Positions 21,584 to 28,561 of a stretch of DNA of 28,561 bases are shown here, in pieces. The stretch's first letter is position 1; the number at the start of each line of letters is the position of its first letter. Below the pieces are notes generated by a model. It saw nothing but the letters and a program-made list of their open reading frames with translations, had not been told where the DNA came from and ran no database searches. The DNA lies in NCBI GenBank assembly GCA_015680685.1, contig MNCI01007896.1, positions 84,630 to 113,190 on the forward strand. The letters are read 5' to 3'. Both the position numbers and the translations under genes were made by a program. Origin of the DNA: Gnetum montanum. Taxonomy: Eukaryota > Streptophyta > Gnetopsida > Gnetales > Gnetaceae.

Positions 21584-23119
21584 TCATCGGATTCGAGAAC
21601 AATCGCTGCGAGCAAATCGAAGAAGTTTCCTTCTGCCGTCGAACTCGATCAGGAAATTCTGTTGCATCATGTTGCCGATCACGCTTCCGTCACTTATATC
21701 CGACGACTGCAAACCCAGACACGTCACCCCATCGTCGACATCGATCCAGAAATTCCCGACACTCGGCCTGAACACGGCTCCGCCGGTAAACCGGAACGAC
21801 AGGGACGGCAGGCGCCGCGGTTTTCCGGCCGACGTGTTAACACACAGATCGAACTTCGGCTGCTGCAACTGCAACCGCAACCGCAGGCGGCGTAAACCGA
21901 TTGCATCCACCCTGGCGGTCATCTCGGCCACGACAGCGTCGTACGCGGGGTCCACCAGTCTGGTCAACGTGGTCCCGGAATCCACCACGGTGCCGCCAGA
22001 GCCGTCGGATTGGATCCGGAAAGCTTTCCTAGGAACTGCCAGCCTACGGCGGTCGACAAAGACCGCGTCCACGCCGACGTAGTAGAACGACGTCTGCGGA
22101 TTGCTGTACAGCGGTGTAGACTTCATGGGGCCCACCAGGCCGCCGAGGGATGCAGGGCGCGGACCTAAGACGAGGTAGTTGAACTTACGATTGGTGTCAA
22201 CGTGAAACTGGTCAACCGCCACCAAGCAATACGAAAACCTATACCCGTAGCGCTGCCCCAACTGAGACGGCAGCGACATGGGACCCTGCCCGAGCCCCAG
22301 CACACCCTGACCGCCGCCCGGGATGCTACGTAGATGCGACTTAACAGAGCAACCGAAAAGCACGCCACGTAAGGCCGGCCGTCCGTTGGCGAGGGACACT
22401 GTTTCCCTTGCAATTATTCCGTACGTGTCGGAGCCGTCGGAGTAGTTGTACTCGTAAAGACACGCCTCCGCCTGCGCCTGACACGTGGCACCAGCAGGGG
22501 CCGGTACCCAGAAGCATTGGTTGGCAGAGCATGGAAGCGGCTGGAAGCTTCGCGAAGCCGTGGCGTTAAGGTAACGCCTGCCAAAGTTCCGGCGGGACGG
22601 AATATCTGAGCTGCCCTGCCGGTGACGGGGCCGAGTCGGAGTCGGAGTCAGAGTCAGAGTCGGAGTCCGCATGCGATTGGAAAAATTACTGGGGCCGAGG
22701 CCGGGATTGCGGCAGTTTACCCATAGGAGATCGCTGCCAGTGTCGGGCACGAGATAGAAGGTTCTGGAGGGCGTGCCCATTTGTATCTGCACCAGATACT
22801 GACCAGACCCAAGGTTGGCAGCCGATGTGAGTTGTGCCACTGCCACATTCGCCTTCCTGGGCGACAACGCCTTCCTACGTTGCGCGTCGTGGCTGGCGGC
22901 AGCGTGCAGCCAGTCCAGGCGACTCTGATTGCGCCGCGGCAGCAGCGCGTTCCTGTGCACCAGTTTTAGAGACGTGAATCCAACATCTTCAAGCTCTGCC
23001 TCTGCTGCTGCTGCTGATGATGATGCGAAGCAGCCACAGAGAAGGAGCCATGAAATGATGAAGGCAACCGAAATGAAAAGCATCGGCGGCATTGCGCTGT
23101 CATGCAAAGGAACTAACAT
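21584..23119 (-). CDS. Secreted or vacuolar aspartic protease, A1B (nepenthesin-like) family
   Basis: An intact 511-codon, intronless, GC-rich ORF. An endopeptidase of the pepsin fold is expected. A hydrophobic stretch at residues about 13-35 is a signal peptide; Met10 or Met13 could also be the start. A basic prosegment follows to about residue 105. TAXi_N has the catalytic DTGS at D126 and the flap in YEYNYSDGS (Y226). TAXi_C has DSGT at D380 and ends with GNMMQQNFLIEFD and a final Cys507. N-glycosylation sequons occur at N64, N145, N185, N225 and N428. Catalytic residues are intact, so activity is likely. Odd: the Cys-rich insert after the first active site keeps only one of the usual cluster of three cysteines and instead has a Thr-Pro repeat and an Arg-rich stretch. 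The substrate is unknown. The gene stands alone, flanked by repeats. Confidence 0.95.
   Translation of the reverse strand: MLVPLHDSAMPPMLFISVAFIISWLLLCGCFASSSAAAAEAELEDVGFTSLKLVHRNALLPRRNQSRLDWLHAAASHDAQRRKALSPRKANVAVAQLTSAANLGSGQYLVQIQMGTPSRTFYLVPDTGSDLLWVNCRNPGLGPSNFSNRMRTPTLTLTPTPTRPRHRQGSSDIPSRRNFGRRYLNATASRSFQPLPCSANQCFWVPAPAGATCQAQAEACLYEYNYSDGSDTYGIIARETVSLANGRPALRGVLFGCSVKSHLRSIPGGGQGVLGLGQGPMSLPSQLGQRYGYRFSYCLVAVDQFHVDTNRKFNYLVLGPRPASLGGLVGPMKSTPLYSNPQTSFYYVGVDAVFVDRRRLAVPRKAFRIQSDGSGGTVVDSGTTLTRLVDPAYDAVVAEMTARVDAIGLRRLRLRLQLQQPKFDLCVNTSAGKPRRLPSLSFRFTGGAVFRPSVGNFWIDVDDGVTCLGLQSSDISDGSVIGNMMQQNFLIEFDGRRKLLRFARSDCSRIR
22633..22668 (-). repeat. Hexanucleotide repeat inside the protease gene
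   Basis: Six tandem copies of GAGTCN on the plus strand, encoding alternating Thr-Pro/Leu/Arg (residues about 152-163) in the insert between the active-site Asp and the flap. Length changes in units of six would keep the frame. Confidence 0.9.
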
Positions 23120-23175
23120 GGCTGTTCCTGTCCAAGATGTGGCTCTAAGTGTCTGTGAACTAAGATGTCGTATAC

Positions 23176-23185
23176 ATATATATAT
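23176..23185 (-). promoter_or_regulatory. TATA box of the protease gene
   Basis: An ATATATATAT run about 57 nt upstream of the ATG. A transcription start some 30 nt downstream would give a 5' UTR of roughly 25-30 nt, which is short but plausible. Confidence 0.5.
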
Positions 23186-23312
23186 GTAACAGAGGAAGTT
23201 AAGTCAGTCTACGAGGCATTGGTCGCGCCTGCGCCCTCCAACAGCGCGTTACAGACGGACACCAAAATTGGAAATTGGAAGAAAATGCAATGCCAGTGCG
23301 AGTGCGATTACG

Positions 23313-23318
23313 CACGTG
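23313..23318. promoter_or_regulatory. G-box / ABRE-like motif upstream of the protease gene
   Basis: CACGTG within GCACGTGGC, about 195 bp upstream of the ATG. ACGTGGC is the core of abscisic-acid response elements bound by bZIP factors. The function here is inferred from the motif alone. Confidence 0.45.
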
Positions 23319-23386
23319 GCATGGCCTCTCTGTCCATGTATTCGACTGACAGTGCTGCCAACTGTGGCACTGACTCTGTGTGTGTG

Positions 23387-23394
23387 CATGCATG
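23387..23394. promoter_or_regulatory. RY motif upstream of the protease gene
   Basis: CATGCATG, the palindromic RY/Sph element bound by B3 factors (ABI3, FUS3, LEC2), about 270 bp upstream of the ATG and 69 bp beyond the G-box. It sits next to a TG-rich run, so chance occurrence is possible. Confidence 0.45.
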
Positions 23395-23855
23395 TGATAG
23401 CTACCGCTTGCTGTTTCTTTGTTCTTTGTTTGTGTTGTGTTGGAATTGGAATTCCATGGTGCTGAAATGAATATTGCTGCCTTTTGCCTCCGCCAGTAGC
23501 GGAATCGCATGGTTGCTCGGCTAGCACGTCTGGAATTTCGACAATTGCGGCGGTTTCTACGTGCCTAACTTGTCCGCGTGGACCCTACCATAAACATATC
23601 CTCCCTCCGCGTAAGCATACGTGTGCACAGCTAACATCCAATCACTCATCTCATCTTGAAAAGAATTAAGGGCGCTAACTAGCAAAGAAAGTAGGACCCT
23701 TTTCCAGAAGAATTTACATCCCGATTTTTTTAGTGCTACAGAAGTTTCTTTGAGTGATGCTTAGTTACTTCATTGAATCTGTACTGTATTTCCATTAAAT
23801 TTTTTCTTCCATAGTAAACTATGTTGAACTTCCATATTCCAGTTGCCTTATTAAT

Positions 23856-23990
23856 TTGCCAAACCAACTCTTTTCACTCCATAGAAACTATTTGCCAAAC
23901 CAACTCTTTCACTCCATAGAAACTATCTACCTTACGCTATCAAGTAGCCAAACCAAAGTCTTTTCACTTCATAGAAACTGTCTACCTTAA
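23856..23990. repeat. Three imperfect tandem copies of a ~36-bp unit
   Basis: Units at 23856-23891, 23892-23926 and 23945-23981 share gccaaaccaa, cactccatagaaact and related words. The second and third are also followed by a shared ctacctta. No gene is associated. Confidence 0.85.
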
Positions 23991-24286
23991 GTGTCCCTTG
24001 GCCGGTGGATTCTAGGGGCACGACCTAATATCGATCCACCTACCTAAATTCGTAAAATAAAAAATCATAATTTTTTATTTAGCAAACACCGAATCAATTT
24101 CTTGAACTCCCGTAGCGTTCGTTTCCATTTCAGTTTTTCGGTAAAAGAAACAACTCATAAAAATCGTGATAGAAAATTAAAAAATAGCTTAAATACAAAA
24201 CACATGCGTTTTCATGCAAAATAATAGGAATACTTAGGTTGAACAGCTAAATACTTTAGTTAGAGTCGTAGATTTATGATTTATGT
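23991..24286. other. AT-rich, nothing recognised
   Basis: No ORF or repeat family seen between the small tandem repeat and the GC-richer patch. Confidence 0.5.
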
Positions 24287-24598
24287 TCATGTAATTTCCA
24301 AGATTGTATGAATTTGCAGCACGTGTCGCTGGTGGGTGGAGCGAGAAAATCGTGAATTGCAAGTTTCTGTAGTTTTTGCCTTCGTGGAAACCATAACATG
24401 GTTGGAGACGTCGAGTATTTCCAACATTTCATGCAAACTTTCCAATGATTCGGTAGAAATATGAAAGCCATCATGGATTGGCGCCAAACATTTTGCAGGC
24501 TGGCAAGCAGTAACAATGCGCCAAAGTCCATGTTGCTGCATCACATGGGCGTTGTATAGAGAGTACAAGCAGGGCTGCTTGACAACGGTCTGGCACAT
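24287..24598 (-). other. GC-richer patch with overlapping open frames, possible gene fragment
   Basis: All three minus-strand frames are open or nearly so over about 300 bp in otherwise AT-rich DNA. One frame encodes 103 residues (includes LAPIHDGFHISTESLESLHE). I recognise no family, and openness in several frames argues that composition alone may explain it. A captured exon fragment is the alternative. Confidence 0.2.
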
Positions 24599-24743
24599 TT
24601 ACCGTGAACATGGTAAACAAGTTTCAATAAAATTATGAAGTTGCATAATGATGGGTGAAAATACATAATCAAAATAAAAATTTACATAGATTTTTTCCAC
24701 CAAATAAATTTATTTATATTTACCTATACAAATGGGTTAGTCC

Positions 24744-25207
24744 CACCATTGCCTTTGCAATTTTACAATTTATTTATATTTACCTTTGTGACCAGGTTCA
24801 TCCAATCGTTGCTTACACACAATGAAACTAATCGTTGCTTTGGGAAGATTTCCAACACCATTGCCTTTGCAATTTTACAATTTATTTATATTCGCCTTTG
24901 TGACCAGGTTCATCCAATTGTTGCTTACACACAATGAAACTAATCGTTGCTTTGGGAAGATTTCCAACACCATTGCCTTTGCAATTTTACAATTTATTTA
25001 TATTCGCCTTTGTGACCAGGTTCATCCAATTGTTGCTTACACACAATGAAACTAATCGTTGCTTTGGGAAGATTTCCAAAGCACATAGATAGAGGTTTTA
25101 CAATTTATTTATATTTACCTTTGTTACCAAGTTCATCCAATTGTTGCTTACACGCAATGAAACTAATCGTTGCTTTGGGAAGATTTCCAAAGCACATAGA
25201 TAGAGGT
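24744..25207. repeat. Tandem array, about four copies of a 111-112-bp unit
   Basis: Units start at 24744, 24856 and 24968; the fourth is offset by 111 bp and is the most diverged. Each contains gttcatccaat, gttgcttacac, caatgaaactaatcgttgct and gggaagatttccaa, followed by ttttacaatttatttatatt. The last two copies share the terminal phrase aaagcacatagatagaggt. The unit length is not a multiple of three, so the short ORFs across it are not coding evidence. Confidence 0.92.
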
Positions 25208-26108
25208 ATGAGTTGGTAGTAATAAATGACCAAATATTGTATGCTCTATACTACACATCATATGTTGTATCCACTGTATCTTATATTATTTTATAATTTT
25301 TATCATTTTCAAAACATTCTTGTAACATGCATGCATATCATGGTTTGTAATAATTATTGTCTAATTGTTACAAGTGTATAATCCTTTGTGTTTGTTGTCA
25401 TCCACTCATGTTCTTAAAAAATCTTTGTATGGATACTTCTTGTATACAAATATCAACATATATATATCTCATTGTCAACTAAGATAATGTTATTTTCTAC
25501 CTTTGCTTATGGTCCTGTGGGCTATTTTACTTCAAGTTTCCAAGGTATGTATTTATGATGTAAATTGCAAACCCACTCCTTGCATACAATACATTTTAAC
25601 ACCATTAAATTCAATGGTTAGATTCACTCTTCACACCTAGCTTTTCTTTTAACATAAAGAAAAATAAAAATCATATAATTTCACTTTAGATGGATGTATA
25701 TATAATAATAATAAAAAGAAATCGAAATTTACATTCGCACATCACTAGTATAGTAACAATCTAATAATGAGCAAATCAATATTGTTTTGACTTATATTCC
25801 ATTGGATAAAAGGTTGCATATAGAAAATATAGTGGTCATACCTTGTTCATGATGTAAAGGTTACTTCTCTTATATTCAAAGGATCAAGACAACATGTTCA
25901 TGTATTTAGATTGCATGCTATCTTTGATCTATCTTTTAAGCACTTTGTCAAATCCTAAATTCTTAGAATCGTTGGATACACATTACATAAGCAATTTAAA
26001 GCTTTGATGTAAATTTGGGGCAATTTTCTTCTCATTTATTTCATCTTTAGTTTATTTAGGAAAGTGGAGATGCCTTTAGTCATTTGGTTTCTATTCTAAA
26101 GTTGTGGT
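25208..26108. other. AT-rich, nothing recognised
   Basis: About 900 bp of AT-rich DNA with TATA-like runs near 25455 and 25700. No ORF or known repeat identified. Confidence 0.45.
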
Positions 26109-26867
26109 TGATGAATCATGTTTTACATGAGCCCCGATATTGGGTATCCGATATTGGGGTGGCCACGATATCGCGTATGCGATATCGTGGCCCAAGATGC
26201 GATATCGTGGCCCAAGATGCGATATCGTGGCCCAAGATGCGATATCGGGTATGTGATATCGCGGGGTATTCCTAGACCTATAAATACACCCTTGGGCATA
26301 TGATTTAGAGGGAGAGTGTTTCAGTCAAGTAGCGAAATTCTTGTAGTTTGTACATTCAAGAGTTAGAATATTCAAGAGTCAAGTGTTCTAGGTTTAAGTG
26401 TAACTGGATCTTTATTCAAGCATTGATGTACCTAAACATACCATTGTGTTGGCAATAAAGATGAGCTCTTTGATTCATCCTTGCAGCACTTCAGACTTTC
26501 TTTCTTTATGCATTTATACACTGTGATTTCATGCAGTTCACATTTAACGTTATTCATTTAGCAATTAATTTTGATTAATTAATAAATTAATTAAAATACA
26601 TAAGCATGACCCCTTCGAACATACGTGTGACTCTTGGTAGCTTAGAAACAGTTAGCATATGACAACCCAACACTGTTTACATGAAGTTTAGGATGTGTCC
26701 GAGAAGTGGGCATGGTTACTTGTGTTAGGCTAGATTAGATAGCAGTTCACTTAGCATTTAATTACTTTCACTTTCATTATTATTTTAGGCGATCAAATTG
26801 ATAAAACATAAAATGATAAAAATCTTATGCCTTAGTCACACTTAACCATACACTTGAATTTCGCAAG
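26109..26867 (+). mobile_element. LTR C, interrupted at its 3' end by LTR B
   Basis: Begins TGATGAATCATG and shows the family layout: palindrome array (26136-26260), TATAAATA (26279-26286), tttattcaagcattgatgta, and AATAAA at 26454-26459. Later text (cttagtcacacttaaccatacac, 26831-26853) matches the part of the solo LTR about 160 bp before its end. At 26868 it is cut by TGATGAGACG of LTR B, so C's last portion and any body must lie beyond B, outside the window. It is a divergent member of the family. Confidence 0.85.
26136..26260 (+). promoter_or_regulatory. GATATC array in LTR C, longest in the window
   Basis: GATATT/C at 26136, 26150, 26167, 26181, 26201, 26221, 26241 and 26255, with spacings 14, 17, 14, 20, 20, 20 and 14 bp. 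The unit gatatcgtggcccaagatgc is repeated exactly three times (26181-26240). The gap to TATAAATA (26279) is 18 nt. Confidence 0.75.
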
Positions 26868-27726
26868 TGATGAGACGCGAATTGCACAGGCTGCGATATC
26901 GCATACGTGATATTACGTCCACCGCGATATCGCATCCCCTACGATATCGCGTACGCGATATCACAGTCTGCCGCCAAATCTATAAATAAGACGAGTCCCC
27001 CAAGTGAATGGCTCTTTATTCGAGCAGCTTTGTACCTGAACGCAAGTTGTGTACAGCAATAAAGATGAGCTTTGTGGATAAACCTTGCAGTGCATGGATA
27101 GGTTTAATTAATGTTATTTATTGCTTTCCTAGTGACGCAGCATGAGTATGACTTGGTTACGAGCGTTGACGAATGTGTATGGCTAGCCAAGGAATCGGCT
27201 ACTCATCGCGATTAGATTCTCTCAACCCTTTCCTCCTAGAACGTGGGGCAAGTACGACTTGATTACGAGCATCCACGGATGTGTACGACTAGTCAAGGAA
27301 TCGGCTGCTTGTCACACTTAGGTTAGTTAAGTGCCTTAGTATGATCGCTTTGAGTAGTGCGTTACATGTGGTAATCCCAATAACGATTAGCGTTTGGTAG
27401 CCACAGTTGCACAGTTCAGGGTGTGTACGGTAAGTGGGAACGGATGCTGATGCTAGGACTTAGTGCTGTAGTTAGAATTAGTTTTAGTTTCTCAACCCTT
27501 CACCGTTAGCATAGGAGATGAATCTGAAAATACTAAAAAAATCATATACCTCGGACTTACTTAACCATACACCGTGACAACAACAAGTAAGCCTGGGAAG
27601 ACAACGAATGATTAACCCCAAGTGTTCCTTGTGGAGTTTAGGCATTTAGTCTGCGGAGTTCGACCGGATCGCGCGTGCTAAGCTCGTTTCGTAAGGTTGA
27701 GTGTAGGGGTACCTCGCCACTCATCA
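26868..27726 (+). mobile_element. LTR B, 5' LTR of an element running off the right edge
   Basis: 859 bp from TGATGAGACG to ACTCATCA, followed directly by a tRNA-Asp primer site, so this is the 5' LTR of a plus-strand element. It has TATAAATA at 26981-26988 and AATAAA at 27058-27063. It is inserted into LTR C; the left flank GCAAG (26863-26867) should reappear after the element's 3' LTR, which is not in the window. Confidence 0.93.
26895..26962 (+). promoter_or_regulatory. GATATC array in LTR B, with a perfect 20-bp palindrome
   Basis: GATATC at 26895, GATATT at 26909, then GATATC at 26926, 26943 and 26957; spacings 14, 17, 17 and 14 bp. The last pair forms GATATCGCGTACGCGATATC (26943-26962), a perfect palindrome made of two smaller ones. 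The gap to TATAAATA (26981) is 18 nt. Confidence 0.75.
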
Positions 27727-27745
27727 TTGGCGCCGTTGCCGGGGA
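27727..27745 (+). other. Primer-binding site of element B (tRNA-Asp)
   Basis: TTGGCGCCGTTGCCGGGGA directly after the LTR. It is the complement of the 3' end of plant tRNA-Asp including CCA, as used by Athila/Tat-type elements. It is better preserved than the site in element A. Confidence 0.92.
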
Positions 27746-27866
27746 CTAAGTGTTTTTATGCCAATTAGAACATTAGGAATCATTCACATTGTTGTGAGCT
27801 TTAACGAACCTTAGGGTTAATCAGTTAATCAAGAATGCAAATAACGGTAAACAACACACCTTAAGA

Positions 27867-28561
27867 ATGGCTTCTTCTCACAAAATCAACTCACCTAAGG
27901 ATAATACAGAAGACAGTCGGCATCATACGCATAACCGAGACCAGCCCTGTCCAAAACAGTATACGATAACTTATACTCATCCCGATGAGTATATCCCTGA
28001 TTACACTTTTACTCTCCATTAGGATGAACAGTTGCACTGGAGATATTTGTTTGGTAATATAGTTTTACCACCAGATCGATTTGTTCCGAACATGCTTTTC
28101 CATGGATTGGCACAGATTGGCATGCAGGACTTATTCGCTGAATACGTTGCTGGAAGATATCATATAAGGGATTATCATCCCACCGCTTTGCAACGTATGA
28201 GGGACGAAAGGCAGGAGAGCCAACATTCATTGTTGAAGGGTAAGGTCCCCCATGTCCTTAGTGAAATAGGAGACGAGGAACCCCTCACAATGGGTTTCTT
28301 AGAAAACGATGTTCCCCCTCCTCACAATGGTGAAGAGGTTAGGCATCAGGGCCTTCGATCAACTGTACATGCTACAGGTTCTGATCCCCGTGAGCACCAA
28401 CTGTTCACGGCAGGAACCACTACTCACACTAAGGACGGACACTTAGATCGTTACAATGATCGGGGCTGAAGCAGCCGAAGAGAAGGCAAGAAACATCGTC
28501 ATGGCAATGGTTCCCCTTCTTCTTCCCCTTCTTCACATCATTCACACTCTCCTTCCACATC
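27867..28561 (+). pseudogene. First ORF of element B (gag-like N-terminal part), incomplete
   Basis: Starts at ATG 27867 (MASSHKINSPKDN), 140 nt after the LTR, and stays in one frame to the window edge apart from TAG at 28020-28022 and TGA at 28467-28469. The middle part is protein-like (HWRYLFGNIVLPPDRFVPNM, then GMQDLFAEYVAGRYHIRDYH). After the second stop it becomes Ser/His/Arg-rich (REGKKHRHGNGSPSSSPSSH). No capsid or zinc knuckle is visible, so it may be only the N-terminal part of Gag. It does not resemble element A's gag. With two stops this copy is probably inactive. Confidence 0.65.

Larger units (their letters stand above)
23186..23855. other. Upstream region of the protease gene
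   Basis: Moderately GC-rich to about 23600, then AT-rich. ORFs on both strands here (for example 23165-23470 + and 23199-23527 -) show no family resemblance and are probably chance. The G-box and RY motif described separately lie in this stretch. Confidence 0.5.

Noticed and set aside
21548-22082. Long plus-strand ORFs opposite the protease gene
   Set aside because: They are antisense shadows of a GC-rich gene; the minus-strand ORF has full domain structure.
24749-25049. Repeated short ORFs with the phrase FVTRFIQ across the tandem array
   Set aside because: They only reflect the 112-bp repeat, whose length is not a multiple of three; there is no sign of selection for protein.
26181-26240. 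20-bp exact repeats resembling a CRISPR array
   Set aside because: The repeats are contiguous with no spacers and lie in a plant LTR promoter.
26084-26303. Two overlapping ORFs encoding repeats such as DIVAQDAISWPKMRY
   Set aside because: They are translations of the 20-bp promoter array in LTR C, which lies upstream of its TATA box.
26895-26962. Match of the palindromes to the phosphate-starvation P1BS motif (GNATATNC)
   Set aside because: The flanking bases are C and G in the wrong order (CGATATCG), so the consensus is not met.
27727-27745. A tRNA-Asp gene at the primer-site sequence
   Set aside because: Only the complement of the tRNA 3' end is present; there is no cloverleaf.

Overview
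The window looks like nuclear DNA of a land plant, probably a large, repeat-rich seed-plant genome. The grounds are LTR retrotransposons with a tRNA-Asp-type primer site, a Ty1/copia element with an initiator-Met-type primer site, a plant-type LINE, and one plant A1B (nepenthesin-like) aspartic protease gene in otherwise AT-rich DNA. I cannot name the species. There is one apparently intact host gene; nearly everything else is decayed, partly nested mobile DNA.

Layout. 1-378: the 3' end of an LTR (+). 379-1197: an unidentified island with broken coding-like stretches on both strands. 1203-7936: a complete minus-strand LTR retrotransposon (element A) with a 5-bp target duplication CTTGG, a tRNA-Asp primer site, a stop-riddled gag and an extra 3' ORF, but no recognisable pol. 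8170-8790: a decayed copia gag fragment (-). 8800-10219: AT-rich, nothing recognised. 10220-14830: a 5'-truncated minus-strand LINE, split by a 1,009-bp solo LTR (10741-11749, +) with target duplication GCTTG. 15712-20339: a full-length but dead Ty1/copia element (-). 21584-23119: the aspartic protease gene (-), GC-rich and intronless, with a TATA box, a G-box and an RY motif upstream. 23856-23990 and 24744-25207: tandem repeats. 26109-26867: an LTR (C) interrupted by a second LTR (B, 26868-27726), which is followed by a tRNA-Asp primer site and the start of a gag-like ORF running off the right edge.

The most striking pattern is shared by the five promoter-bearing LTRs of one related family (A-left, A-right, solo, C, B). 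Just upstream of the TATA box TATAAATA each carries a cluster of GATATC palindromes (a few decayed by one base). All 19 neighbouring intervals I measured are 14, 17 or 20 bp. The gap between the TATA octamer and the nearest palindrome is exactly 18 nt in all five, although the linker sequences differ. This looks like a spacing-constrained promoter module of the LTR family.

The elements do not form a pathway. The region records successive insertions: LTR into LINE, LTR into LTR, and a pol-less element that must have used enzymes supplied by relatives. The protease is the only gene likely to serve the plant.
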